The notes under the pieces: generated by a model
The model's database searches: none
Seen by the model: the letters and a program-made list of their open reading frames with translations, nothing else
What the model was told of the DNA's origin: nothing
Source: Paenibacillus baekrokdamisoli
Lineage (GTDB): Bacteria; Bacillota; Bacilli; Paenibacillales; Paenibacillaceae
Assembly: GCF_003945345.1 (NCBI RefSeq)
Contig: NZ_AP019308.1
Coordinates: 5,322,501-5,386,500, forward strand
Length of the DNA stretch: 64,000 nt
Reading direction: 5' to 3'
Made by a program: the position numbers and the translations under genes
Part shown: positions 52,471 through 61,691 of the stretch, in pieces
Layout of the letters: the number at the start of each line of letters is the position of its first letter
Numbering within the stretch: position 1 is the stretch's first letter

Positions 52471-55400
52471 TCAAATATTCTGCTTACTATGGTTATTCGG
52501 AATGACAAATGAAACGGTTGTTCCTTGATTAGGCTTACTGAAAATAGACAAGCCTTGACCGTATAATTGTGTCAATCGTCGATTCGTATTGGAAAGTCCA
52601 ATTCCGCCCTTTCCCTTCATTGTTGGACTCAACAGTTGAATTACCTTTTCTTGTTCCATACCCTTGCCATTATCTTTTACTTCAATAAGCGTGGAGCTAT
52701 CCTGGCGAGTAATCCGAATATGAACCGTACCGCCTCTGCTCTGACTAAGGAGGCCATGCTTGACAGCATTTTCAATCAGTGGCTGTATGGAAAGCGGAGG
52801 AAGAAGCAAGGTGATGTTGGGTTCAACTTCCCATACGATAGACAATCTGTCTTCAAACCGGACTTTTTCAATATATAAATAGGCTTCTGCAAGCTCCAGT
52901 TCGTGGGAAAGCTCGACCAGTTCCCCCGTATTTAGAAAATCAAAGCTGATCCGTAAAAAAGATGCAAAAGCATCGCCCAGATTTCGCATCTTTTCCGTGT
53001 CTATATGACTAAGTGCCATAATTGAATTAAGCGTATTAAAAAGAAAATGAGGATGAATTTGTGCCTGAAGGTAGGCGGCTTCCATGCGTAAACGATCATT
53101 TATGGATTGCTTCAGCGTAGTCAACGCTCTGATTCGATATTTAAGTTCCAGAGCGTCTACAGGCTTGGTCACATAATCGTTGGCTCCCGACGAGAATCCG
53201 GTGTAGATGTCAACAGGCTGACTACGCGCGGTCAGCAGCAAGATCGGAAGCTCTGATGCGGAGTAACGCTCCCTTACTTTCTGCGTCAGCTCGTAGCCGG
53301 ACATGTGTGGCATCATGACATCGGCAATCAGTAGATCCCACTGCCCCGTGCTTAGTAATTCCAACACCTCACGGGCTGAATTGGCTGTTGTGATGTTATA
53401 TGGCTCCGTCGAGAGGATTCCAACGAGCACATTCAGGTTAACTGGGTCGTCATCAACGGCAAGAATATTCACCTTCCCATCATTCAATAGCGGCGGGATA
53501 ACTACAGAGGCTGCCAATTCGCCGATTGTGGTGTTCCCAAAAATTAATCCGGCGCGACCTTCATCAGTTCCGTCCCTTATCTGGTGGAGATGAAGAGGGC
53601 GCTGCGACAATGGGAGATTCGAAACGTTCGCTAACGGTAGATCAAAACGGAATACGGAGCCCTTACCCAGTTCGGAGCGAACTGTTAATGTACCGCCATG
53701 CAATTCTACCAACTGCTTGCAAATGCTTAGACCAAGTCCGATTCCTCTCCCGTCGCTTACGCCATAAGGCCCTTGTTCATAAGGGAGAAACACGCGTGCC
53801 TGTGTGTCCTCATTCATGCCGACCCCGGTGTCGGAGACATGGATGTAAGCATGCCCATCCCGCGTCTCGGCGGCAATTGAGACTGTTCCTTCTTCCGTGT
53901 ATTTGAGGGCGTTATGCAATAAGTTATACAAAATTTGCACGAGTCTTTTCTCATCGGCCATTACCGGCGGCAACGACCCCGCAATATCCATACTCAGTCG
54001 GATTGGCTTGCCCACAATCATAAATTTAAGCATGCCGATTACGCCTGGAACGATCGATTGAATCTGTAAGGGCTCCTGCTGCAGAACAATGCGATGCTCC
54101 TGGAGACGTGCGACATCAAGAAGATCACCAAGCATATGAGACATGCGGTGACTTATTGTTATAAGCAGTTCCATATCCTTAAGGCTGCTCTCATTCAACT
54201 TCTCTTTCTCTTTGGTTACAACGGTCTGAGCGATATTCATAATACCGTGCAGCGGTGTTCGCAGTTCATGTGACGTATTGGCGAGAAATTGATCTTTAAG
54301 CTTGTCGGCTTTTTTTAACTGCTCGTTTAGCTTGGCGTTCTCCCTGGAATGACGGAAGTATTTCTTGAACCAATAAGTTGAGAAGCCAATAATGGCTGCA
54401 ATGATATCGATTGGATAGTAAACGCTGGTAACCCCTCTAAGAGAAATCCATAAACTCCAGAGAAAGCTTGACATAATGCCGGCTGCGGATAGAAGCAAGA
54501 AGACGACGTCGTTGTCGGCTTGCTGCCTGAAGATCATTGTTCCTATTGTATAAACAAACCAAGCAATGGGTATTAAATAGAAAAAAAGAAATATCCCTAG
54601 ATCGACCGATCCATTCACCAGTGGAGCGGTTGCAGTGAGAATGAATCCCGAATAAGAAACGAGTGCTACGGAGTATACGCGCAACCATCCATTCTTTGGA
54701 GGTGCCGAAGAGAATCTTCTGAAAACAAGAAGAATAAAAAAGGATTGCCACAGGAGAGAGAGCAGTGTGATCTTCAGCGCCCATGTGTAATTGATCGGCA
54801 GCCACAGCAAGAGCAGGTTATCGTGACCGGCCACAACCGATACTCCGACCGCTAGCGTTAACAGAGCGACAATGAACAAAGCCCGTTCTCGAGGATTAAA
54901 TAAGTAGAGGATACAAGCATACAAACCGTGAAGCAGCAAAATGATAAACGTAACCAGTTGAAATCCGATGGAGTACCAACGCACGTGGTCAATCGCTGCC
55001 TGAGAGCCAAAGCGAATGGAGCGCAGGATACCGCCGTTATAAGGATCGTCGAAGTTGGCCACTCGAATAAGCAATACAATCTCTGTCACCCCTTTTGCAG
55101 CATAGGAAGCTGTGTAGGAGATATTCTTGGGTTTGTACGTAGTAGCGTTTACGGCAGGTTTGCCGATAGCGCCTTCAGTCAGCCCGTTTATTTCCACGGC
55201 AGATGAGGCTTGTATGCCTTGAAGCCAGAATGCGATAGGCTGCTCCAGTGGATCGATTAGAATGCGCAGCCGATACGTTCCGTACCCATAGGAGGAACCC
55301 GAACCACTGTTTAGAACGCTGCTCCAGTCTCCCGGAACTTGTATATAACGGGATTGGTTCTCCGCCAACTGCGCATCCTGATGAGAGGCTAGTTTAGCAG

Positions 55401-55629
55401 GGTAGAATTGCCATTGGCCATCCAAAGGTAATGTGGGAGATTTTTCTAGGTCCCAACCGTGCATGTCGAGTACACCATTGACAGCACTGGGGTGCTCCGA
55501 TGTGGAAAATACTTCGGACCAAGCCCATCGCAGGCCGAGGAGAACGCTAAGAAATAATAAAATTGTTGCAATATATTTTAGGGTGGTTTTATTTTTTATT
55601 CGCATCATCATACAAAAGAAATTCGACAT
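52471..55629 (-). CDS. Hybrid sensor histidine kinase with two kinase modules (7TMR-DISM type)
   Basis: The 1052-residue protein has a membrane segment (about 17-37), an extracellular DISM-like beta domain (40-205), seven membrane helices (215-420), HisKA with NTSHELRTPLHG (about 445), an ATPase with NLLHNALKYT and GRGIGLGLSI, a receiver (about 715-830) with phospho-Asp in LLIADVMMPHMSG and Lys in DYVTKPVD, and a second LytS-type kinase with QIHPHFLFNTLN (about 860), then a last ATPase with ENAVKHGL. Its signal and partner are unknown. The upstream ribosome site is weak, so the start is uncertain. Confidence 0.9.
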   Translation of the reverse strand: MSNFFCMMMRIKNKTTLKYIATILLFLSVLLGLRWAWSEVFSTSEHPSAVNGVLDMHGWDLEKSPTLPLDGQWQFYPAKLASHQDAQLAENQSRYIQVPGDWSSVLNSGSGSSYGYGTYRLRILIDPLEQPIAFWLQGIQASSAVEINGLTEGAIGKPAVNATTYKPKNISYTASYAAKGVTEIVLLIRVANFDDPYNGGILRSIRFGSQAAIDHVRWYSIGFQLVTFIILLLHGLYACILYLFNPRERALFIVALLTLAVGVSVVAGHDNLLLLWLPINYTWALKITLLSLLWQSFFILLVFRRFSSAPPKNGWLRVYSVALVSYSGFILTATAPLVNGSVDLGIFLFFYLIPIAWFVYTIGTMIFRQQADNDVVFLLLSAAGIMSSFLWSLWISLRGVTSVYYPIDIIAAIIGFSTYWFKKYFRHSRENAKLNEQLKKADKLKDQFLANTSHELRTPLHGIMNIAQTVVTKEKEKLNESSLKDMELLITISHRMSHMLGDLLDVARLQEHRIVLQQEPLQIQSIVPGVIGMLKFMIVGKPIRLSMDIAGSLPPVMADEKRLVQILYNLLHNALKYTEEGTVSIAAETRDGHAYIHVSDTGVGMNEDTQARVFLPYEQGPYGVSDGRGIGLGLSICKQLVELHGGTLTVRSELGKGSVFRFDLPLANVSNLPLSQRPLHLHQIRDGTDEGRAGLIFGNTTIGELAASVVIPPLLNDGKVNILAVDDDPVNLNVLVGILSTEPYNITTANSAREVLELLSTGQWDLLIADVMMPHMSGYELTQKVRERYSASELPILLLTARSQPVDIYTGFSSGANDYVTKPVDALELKYRIRALTTLKQSINDRLRMEAAYLQAQIHPHFLFNTLNSIMALSHIDTEKMRNLGDAFASFLRISFDFLNTGELVELSHELELAEAYLYIEKVRFEDRLSIVWEVEPNITLLLPPLSIQPLIENAVKHGLLSQSRGGTVHIRITRQDSSTLIEVKDNGKGMEQEKVIQLLSPTMKGKGGIGLSNTNRRLTQLYGQGLSIFSKPNQGTTVSFVIPNNHSKQNI

Positions 55630-55718
55630 AAATAGCGTTTATTCCTTTATTAGCCTATACTTTCTTCTCAAGGCCGCCCGCCCTTGCCGATGTCCCTAAA
55701 GGATATAGCCAATATACG

Positions 55719-55756
55719 AAATGACCGGAAAAGCTGTTTGCTTTCTCCGGTCATTT
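55719..55756. terminator. Hairpin after the MraY fragment gene
   Basis: AAATGACCGGA (55719-55729) and TCCGGTCATTT (55746-55756) form a perfect 11-bp stem with a 16-base loop, just past the minus-strand stop at 55763. Confidence 0.7.
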
Positions 55757-55762
55757 GTTACG

Positions 55763-56044
55763 TTATAATATGTATTTCCAAATAGTCCAAGAAATAAATG
55801 CTGATAGCCAAGATATAAATCCGAAAATCATCACGATTTTATTCTCACTCCAGCCATATTTTAAACTAAAGTGATAATGAATAGGAGCCATTCGAAATAT
55901 TCTTAATTTGGTTTTCTTATAATACCAAACCTGCAAGATGACGGATAATTGCTCCGCTAGAACATAGTAACAAGCAGAAACGAAATACAAAATGCACGAA
56001 GTAATGAGGTCTCCATTGGATTGGTTCTCCCTTAACGATATCAT
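55763..56044 (-). CDS. Orphan MraY C-terminal fragment
   Basis: The 93-residue frame matches the last part of MraY (phospho-N-acetylmuramoyl-pentapeptide transferase): EQLSVILQVWYYKKTKLRIFRMAPIHYHFSLK in two blocks, then GWSENKIVMIF and a final membrane helix. The conserved MAPIHxHF loop with its histidines is intact. The N-terminal three quarters, including the catalytic aspartates, are absent, so it cannot be a transferase alone. ATG 56044 has no clear ribosome site. It may be a gene remnant or a small membrane protein with its own role. Confidence 0.75.
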   Translation of the reverse strand: MISLRENQSNGDLITSCILYFVSACYYVLAEQLSVILQVWYYKKTKLRIFRMAPIHYHFSLKYGWSENKIVMIFGFISWLSAFISWTIWKYIL

Positions 56045-56410
56045 TTAGTTATATTATACTTCCATTGAGTGGACAAATATTCCTTGTGCTCGGGAAATGG
56101 GAATATGTCATACCCTATTAAAAAGAACATACTATTCCAATATTTTACTAGAATTTAAAATAATCGGCAATGCAAAAAAGCTAAGCTGACAGCGTGTGCC
56201 GGTACTCTCGGAGCGCGCTGTTTAAGTTTGGTTTGTCGCGTGTTGTAAGTGTGAGACGCATACTGGGTATGGTTGTCAAGAATAATTCATTGTCATGAAG
56301 GGAAATCGGGACCCGCTGTAGAATTTTGTAGAATATCGTTATTATTCAGAATCGTTTGATTCATACAGAGAGGTCAATTTGATAGCACTTACGAGATTGG
56401 GGGGCTGCTA
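56045..56410. other. Intergenic region with one hairpin
   Basis: The region separates divergent genes. It has an imperfect hairpin at 56189-56221 (ACAGCGTG with CGCGCTGT, then CCG with CGG). I looked for a c-di-GMP riboswitch before the GGDEF-EAL gene and did not recognise one. Promoters must lie here but none stands out. Confidence 0.5.
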
Positions 56411-59215
56411 ATGTTTAAAGAACAAATGAGGTATTCTCGTCTTGCGAATTTAACAAAATGGATAAATACGAATCTAGAATTACGTGAAGTATTGGTTCAT
56501 GTGACTACGGCAATATCCGAAGAAATCGTCCAATGTGATTCTGTAGGTATCTATCTACCGCAGGAGGATGGGACGTTCAGAGGGTTTGTAGGCAAACCGG
56601 AGATCATTAACGGATTGACACTGGATATGCATGTCATTGATACTGAAATGGACTTATTGGCAAAAGAAGTAATTGAAACAAAAAAAACAATCTACATACC
56701 TGATACGTCAAAGGATAATCGACCGGATCCCAGAGCTGTTGAAGGATTTCGAATTAAATCTTTATTAGCTCTTCCCATCTCTCTTGAGCAGGAGTTATTT
56801 GGTATTGTTTTCTTATTTGATTATGGAATTGCGATGAACTTGACAGAGTCGGAAATTCAAACGGTTGAGGCTTATTTGAACATGGCGGCTGTTGCGATAC
56901 AAAATGCAAATAATTTAACTCATAAAGAGAACCTCATTGCCGAAAAGCAGCTTTTGCTTGATGTGACTCGCGATTTGGCGATGTGCTCGACGATGCAGGA
57001 GAGTCTGGACAAATCCTTCTTTTACTTGGGAAAGATATTGAATAACTATAATATTGCCATTCACTTGTTAGACCCCATCACGAAAAGGGAAATTAGGCCT
57101 TCGAAGTTAAGCAAGGATAGTGACTGGACAGAAGAAGACTGGATGAAGACGCATAGTAAGATAACGATAGACGAAAGCAACGATGCCGTGCTTCAAGAGG
57201 TCATCAGAACGAAAAAAGCCGTCCTCATTCCGGATGTCTTTGCGGATGAGAGACCTAATCATGATCTTTGCCGTAATTTTGGCATAAACGGCCTTTTTAT
57301 GCTTCCCTTAGTATCAATGGGCGAGATATTGGGCGTAATACCGGTTGTTAATCTTGAAGAAGGGGATTTGGTATATTCGGTAGCTACGATGCAGCTTGCG
57401 CAATCTATCGTGGATGCCACGGCCGCGACATTGTCCAACTTATTATATTTAGAAAAGCAAGAGATTATTATCAAAGAGAGAACATCGGAAATAACGGTAA
57501 AAAATAAAGAGCTTGAAAGAGTCGTGACCGAATTGCAACAGCTGAGTAGGGAGAAGGAATTAATTCTCAATTCGGCGGGCGAAGGCATATTTGGATTAGA
57601 CCTTGACCGTAAGATTACATTTTGCAATCCGGCTGGTGCCTCGATGTTGGGCTATGAAACGAAGGGCGAACTGATCGGACAATCATCTAGCATTATTTTT
57701 AACGGGATGGATATGAAGAGTCAGGATTATGCCTCAGCTGCTAGGGATGACGATTGGGATAATTATTATAAGGATGAAAAGTTTTATAGAAAAGATAATT
57801 CCAGCTTTCCGGTTGAATTTGTCATCTCCTTCATAAGGGAGGGAGAAGAGACTGTAGGAGAAGTTGTCACATTTAAAGATATAACGCAAAGGAAGCAAAT
57901 GGAGGCAGAAATCAAATACCATGCTTATTTTGATAGTTTAACCGATTTGCCTAATCGGGTTCTTTTGAAAGACAGACTCAATCAAGGATTGACCCAAGCG
58001 CAAATAAATGGTGAAAAACTGGCGGTTCTGTACTTGGATTTAGATCGTTTCAAATTCATAAACGATTCTTTAGGACATAGTTTTGGTGATCTTTTGTTAC
58101 GCGATGTTGCGAAACGGTTGAGTGATTGCGTTCCGAAGGGTGCGACGGTATCAAGGCAGGGTGGAGATGAATTCACGATCTATTTACCCAATATCAAGAG
58201 TGAGACCGAAGTATTAAAGGTTGTTCATCTTGTCGTGGACTCATTCTCGGAACCCTTTCAATTATTGGAAAATGAAATCTATATTAAGGCGAGCATTGGC
58301 ATTAGCCTGTTTCCTGATAATGGCGATACGACCGAAACGTTAATCAAAAACGCGGACACCGCAATGTACAAATCCAAAGAGATTACAGGAAACAGCTACC
58401 ATTTCTTCAGTCAGGGAATGGATACAAGAACTTTCGAAACCGTTAAACTTGAAAATGCTTTATATAAAGCTTTGGATAAAGATGAACTGGTAATCCATTA
58501 TCAGCCTCAAATTAACTATAAAACGAAACAAATCGTAGGAGTAGAGGCTTTACTAAGATGGAATCATCCGAAAAAAGGCATGATAGCGCCGGATCAATTT
58601 ATTTCGATTGCGGAAGAAACAGCTTTAATCGTACCTATAGGTGAATGGGTTCTTAAAGAGTCATGTAGGCAGTTAAAGGAATGGCAGGAAAAAGGATACC
58701 CATCAATCAGTATGTCGGTTAATTTGTCGGTGCGTCAGTTTGAACAGAATAATTTATTTTCAATGATAAAAAACATCTTAGAGGCAGTAGGCCTTTCACC
58801 TGAATGTTTGCATTTGGAGCTTACGGAAAATTTAATTATCAAGAATACGGACTTAACCTTAAAAACGATGAAAGAATTAAAAGGGTTGGGAATCAAAATA
58901 GCCATTGATGATTTTGGGACAGGGTATTCATCATTAGGTTACTTGAAAAATTTGCCGATTGATACATTGAAAATTGATAAATCCTTTTTGCAAGATATTA
59001 CAGAAGATGATGATAATGCAGCAATTACAAACACGATTATTACGTTGGCTCAAAATTTGAATCTTAGTGTCATTGCTGAAGGTGTTGAAACAAGACAACA
59101 TGTAGAATTTCTATCTGATCGAAACTGTTATTTGATGCAAGGCTATTACTTCAGTCGCCCAATGAAGGCAGAAGATATAGCTGAAAAATATTTTATGATT
59201 AACGATCGATTCTAG
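56411..59215 (+). CDS. GAF-GAF-PAS-GGDEF-EAL cyclic-di-GMP signalling protein
   Basis: The 934-residue cytoplasmic protein has two GAF domains (about 20-165 and 180-345), a PAS domain (385-490), a GGDEF domain (about 505-665) with intact RQGGDEF, and an EAL domain (680-930) with EALLRW, ELTEN and DDFGTGYSSL. Both catalytic sites look complete, so it could make and break c-di-GMP, switched by ligands of the GAF or PAS domains. ATG 56411 follows GGGGGG. It ends 17 bases before the TPP enzyme gene and may be co-transcribed with it. Confidence 0.94.
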   Translation: MFKEQMRYSRLANLTKWINTNLELREVLVHVTTAISEEIVQCDSVGIYLPQEDGTFRGFVGKPEIINGLTLDMHVIDTEMDLLAKEVIETKKTIYIPDTSKDNRPDPRAVEGFRIKSLLALPISLEQELFGIVFLFDYGIAMNLTESEIQTVEAYLNMAAVAIQNANNLTHKENLIAEKQLLLDVTRDLAMCSTMQESLDKSFFYLGKILNNYNIAIHLLDPITKREIRPSKLSKDSDWTEEDWMKTHSKITIDESNDAVLQEVIRTKKAVLIPDVFADERPNHDLCRNFGINGLFMLPLVSMGEILGVIPVVNLEEGDLVYSVATMQLAQSIVDATAATLSNLLYLEKQEIIIKERTSEITVKNKELERVVTELQQLSREKELILNSAGEGIFGLDLDRKITFCNPAGASMLGYETKGELIGQSSSIIFNGMDMKSQDYASAARDDDWDNYYKDEKFYRKDNSSFPVEFVISFIREGEETVGEVVTFKDITQRKQMEAEIKYHAYFDSLTDLPNRVLLKDRLNQGLTQAQINGEKLAVLYLDLDRFKFINDSLGHSFGDLLLRDVAKRLSDCVPKGATVSRQGGDEFTIYLPNIKSETEVLKVVHLVVDSFSEPFQLLENEIYIKASIGISLFPDNGDTTETLIKNADTAMYKSKEITGNSYHFFSQGMDTRTFETVKLENALYKALDKDELVIHYQPQINYKTKQIVGVEALLRWNHPKKGMIAPDQFISIAEETALIVPIGEWVLKESCRQLKEWQEKGYPSISMSVNLSVRQFEQNNLFSMIKNILEAVGLSPECLHLELTENLIIKNTDLTLKTMKELKGLGIKIAIDDFGTGYSSLGYLKNLPIDTLKIDKSFLQDITEDDDNAAITNTIITLAQNLNLSVIAEGVETRQHVEFLSDRNCYLMQGYYFSRPMKAEDIAEKYFMINDRF

Positions 59216-59232
59216 AATTGGAGGACTTTATC

Positions 59233-60876
59233 TTGAGAGCAGCCCGTTCAGTATTGAATTTCCTAAAAGAAAATGGCGTTAAGCATATTTTTGGTATCCC
59301 GGCAGGTTCTGTTAATGCGTTTTTTGATGAGCTTTATGATATGCCTGAGATAGAACCGATTGTAACAAAGCATGAAGGAGCCGCCTCCTACATGGCAGCT
59401 GCCTATGCAAAGTACTCAGGTCAGCTAAGCGTTTGTATCGGCTGCAGCGGACCGGGAGGAACCAATCTAGTCACGGGTGCAGCCAATGCCATGCGTGAGC
59501 ATTTACCTGTCTTATTTCTGACCGGTGCTGTCCCTGTGAATACAATGGGATTAAACGCTTCCCAAGAATTAGATGCTGCCCCAATCTTCCGTTCCGTTAC
59601 AAAATATAGCGTCATCGTAAAAGAAGCAAATGATCTACTCCACGAAGTCATTAAAGCAAGTCAAATCGCGGTATCGGGCGTGCCAGGTCCTGTTCACATT
59701 GCGATCCCCATTGACGTTCAACACGCCAAAGTCGATAACTTTCAGATACCGGTTCTTCTTGAAAGAAAGTTTATGATTCCTGACCTTGAAACAATAAAAA
59801 CGGCAGCCAGAGAGTTATCAAAGAGGGAGGATGGCTGCATTCTTGTCGGGCAAGGCGTGAGAGGCTCCGTTGACTCCTTAATCGAGCTGGCAGAAATGCT
59901 GAATTGGCCGATCGTCACAACTCCGCAAGCAAAAGGCTATATTCCAGACAATCATCCGCTTCTTGTAGGCATATTTGGTTTTGCGGGTCATAAAGCCGCC
60001 TCGGATCTTATTGCTGAAGGTGCCAGCCAAGCCCTGTTGATCGTGGGTTCAAGTTTGGGTGAAACCGCTACGAACAATTATAATACCAATCTTACAAAAG
60101 GCCGTTTCACGGTCCAACTTGACTTTGACCAGTCGGTGTTTGATCGGAAATATAAGACGGATATCCCGGTGTTGGGCGATATCCATTTAAGTTTGTTAAT
60201 GATTATCGAGGAATTAAGAGTTCTGGGGTTATCAAGGGGAAGTGCGAACCTTGTCTTGGGGGAGAATGAACATCCCGTTGAAGATATTGAGGAATATAAC
60301 ACGAGAAATGTCCTGCTAAATATTCAAAAACATTTGCCTTCAACCACTCGATATACGATTGATATTGGAGAATTTATGTCCTATGTCATTCATCACATGA
60401 AGGTTCTGACTCCCGATTCCTTTGGTATTAACGTCCATTTCGGAGCAATGGGAAGCGGGATTGGATCGGCAATAGGCTCAAAGTTAGCCGAACCTGATCG
60501 CCCTGTCGTATGTATTACAGGGGATGGTTGTTTCTTCATGCACGGGATGGAAATCTTAACGGCGAAGGAGTACCGTTTACCCATTTTATTCATTGTGATG
60601 AATAATGCGCGTCTAGGAATGGTCTATCACGGACATTCGTTGCAATTTAAGAGAACAATTCCTTCTTTCGAACAGGAACCGATTAATATTGCTAAGATGG
60701 CGGAGGCTATGAGCATACCAAGTTATAGAATTAGCGGTCTCGACGATATCAATCAAGACGTCATAGACAAATTAATGACTTCGAACGGGCCAGCCATTCT
60801 AGAGGTAGCTCTAACAGATAACAATACGCCTCCTATGGGCGATCGGGTTAAATTTTTATCGTCCTTTGGGAAATAA
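59233..60876 (+). CDS. Thiamine pyrophosphate-dependent enzyme (acetolactate synthase-like)
   Basis: The 547-residue protein has the three domains of the TPP oxidase/decarboxylase family. The N-terminal domain has the cofactor-activating Glu in TKHEGAASYMAAAYAK; the C-terminal domain has the TPP motif GDGCFFMHGMEILTAKEYRLPILFIVMNN in two blocks. It resembles acetolactate synthase, pyruvate oxidase and benzoylformate decarboxylase; the substrate cannot be told. I choose TTG 59233 with GGAGG nine bases upstream; TTG 59218 overlaps that site. Confidence 0.88.
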   Translation: MRAARSVLNFLKENGVKHIFGIPAGSVNAFFDELYDMPEIEPIVTKHEGAASYMAAAYAKYSGQLSVCIGCSGPGGTNLVTGAANAMREHLPVLFLTGAVPVNTMGLNASQELDAAPIFRSVTKYSVIVKEANDLLHEVIKASQIAVSGVPGPVHIAIPIDVQHAKVDNFQIPVLLERKFMIPDLETIKTAARELSKREDGCILVGQGVRGSVDSLIELAEMLNWPIVTTPQAKGYIPDNHPLLVGIFGFAGHKAASDLIAEGASQALLIVGSSLGETATNNYNTNLTKGRFTVQLDFDQSVFDRKYKTDIPVLGDIHLSLLMIIEELRVLGLSRGSANLVLGENEHPVEDIEEYNTRNVLLNIQKHLPSTTRYTIDIGEFMSYVIHHMKVLTPDSFGINVHFGAMGSGIGSAIGSKLAEPDRPVVCITGDGCFFMHGMEILTAKEYRLPILFIVMNNARLGMVYHGHSLQFKRTIPSFEQEPINIAKMAEAMSIPSYRISGLDDINQDVIDKLMTSNGPAILEVALTDNNTPPMGDRVKFLSSFGK

Positions 60877-60877
60877 T

Positions 60878-60901
60878 CGTACTCTCATAAATGAGAGTAC
60901 G
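60878..60901. terminator. Hairpin between convergent genes
   Basis: CGTACTCTCA (60878-60887) and TGAGAGTACG (60892-60901) form a perfect 10-bp stem with loop TAAA. It covers the stop codon of the minus-strand gene. No T-run follows, so strength is uncertain. Confidence 0.6.
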
Positions 60902-61511
60902 AATGAGTAATGACTTTTATTATAGCCATGATGGTTTGTCCCTTAAAGGCATCTGGAACAGCGTCGCCAGTAGGGTTGGAGAAATAGTAACTTCCTATTT
61001 CCGCGTCATAGTAGTATCCCAATGGGATCAATGCTTGTATTAAATCATTTGGCAGCTCTTCTAAGCCGGTTTGCTCAGAAAAATAGGTTGTCTGAAAAAT
61101 TTTCACATCTACATCTCCGATTCCGGTATGAACAACGAACAAGTCCTCATCATGCTGAAGCATCCACTGACTTTTCGAATATAAAGAAATTCTTGCCCCT
61201 TCTAATGCAGAGAGGGCATCTAAATTAATACCAAAAGTTTGATTGATCATTTTACGAATTTCTGCGCCTGTTACTTTGTCTGCGCACTGCTCCAAGTATG
61301 TATGAAGGGCCACTCTCGGTGTTAATGAAAGGACTTCTAAGGTCCCTTCCGTTGCGTTAGATAAAGCAGGGATCGCTTCTAAATCAAATTTGAAAATTTG
61401 GTTTACGATAGTGAAAATGTCAGAGCTGCTGATTCCTTTTTCGTAAGAATCAATAAGCTTGTCCATTCCTTCTGCCTTTGTATGCCGTTTCTCTTCCAGT
61501 TCTTTGGACAT
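60885..61511 (-). CDS. Protein of unknown function with an internal repeat
   Basis: I do not recognise this 208-residue protein. Two segments about 50 residues apart are alike: IFTIVNQIFKFDLEAIPAL and IRKMINQTFGINLDALSAL, each an I-x-x-(I/M)-(V/I)-NQ-x-F-x-(F/I)-(D/N)-L-(D/E)-A pattern. The C-terminal half is beta-rich with aromatic residues (TTYFSEQTGLEELP, YYYDAEIGSYYFSNP). There is no signal peptide. ATG 61511 is chosen; ATG 61529 is in frame. It stands alone between the TPP gene and the ABC operon. Confidence 0.7.
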   Translation of the reverse strand: MSKELEEKRHTKAEGMDKLIDSYEKGISSSDIFTIVNQIFKFDLEAIPALSNATEGTLEVLSLTPRVALHTYLEQCADKVTGAEIRKMINQTFGINLDALSALEGARISLYSKSQWMLQHDEDLFVVHTGIGDVDVKIFQTTYFSEQTGLEELPNDLIQALIPLGYYYDAEIGSYYFSNPTGDAVPDAFKGQTIMAIIKVITHSYSHL

Positions 61512-61634
61512 TAATAAGTAAACCCCCATTATAATAAATTTATAACATCTTAAGTTAACATTGAGCTGAGGATACAGAATAATTATACGGTAAATTTAGG
61601 AAGAATGCAGCAGGAAGGCTATTGTGAAACAATA

Positions 61635-61665
61635 AAACTCCAAGCCACTTGTGGACTTGGAGTTT
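61635..61665 (-). terminator. Terminator of the ABC transporter operon
   Basis: AAACTCCAAG-CCAC (61635-61648) pairs with GTGG-A-CTTGGAGTTT (61651-61665) with one bulged base; on the minus strand it is followed by TTTTATT. Confidence 0.8.
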
Positions 61666-61691
61666 ATTCATTTGCACCGTATACGCGGATG

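Noticed and set aside
53303..53906. Plus-strand frames opposite the hybrid kinase
   Set aside because: They are antisense to the receiver and ATPase domains, with low-complexity serine-rich or basic composition.
56045..56410. c-di-GMP riboswitch before the GGDEF-EAL gene
   Set aside because: I could not find the conserved GEMM core or tetraloop-receptor pattern.
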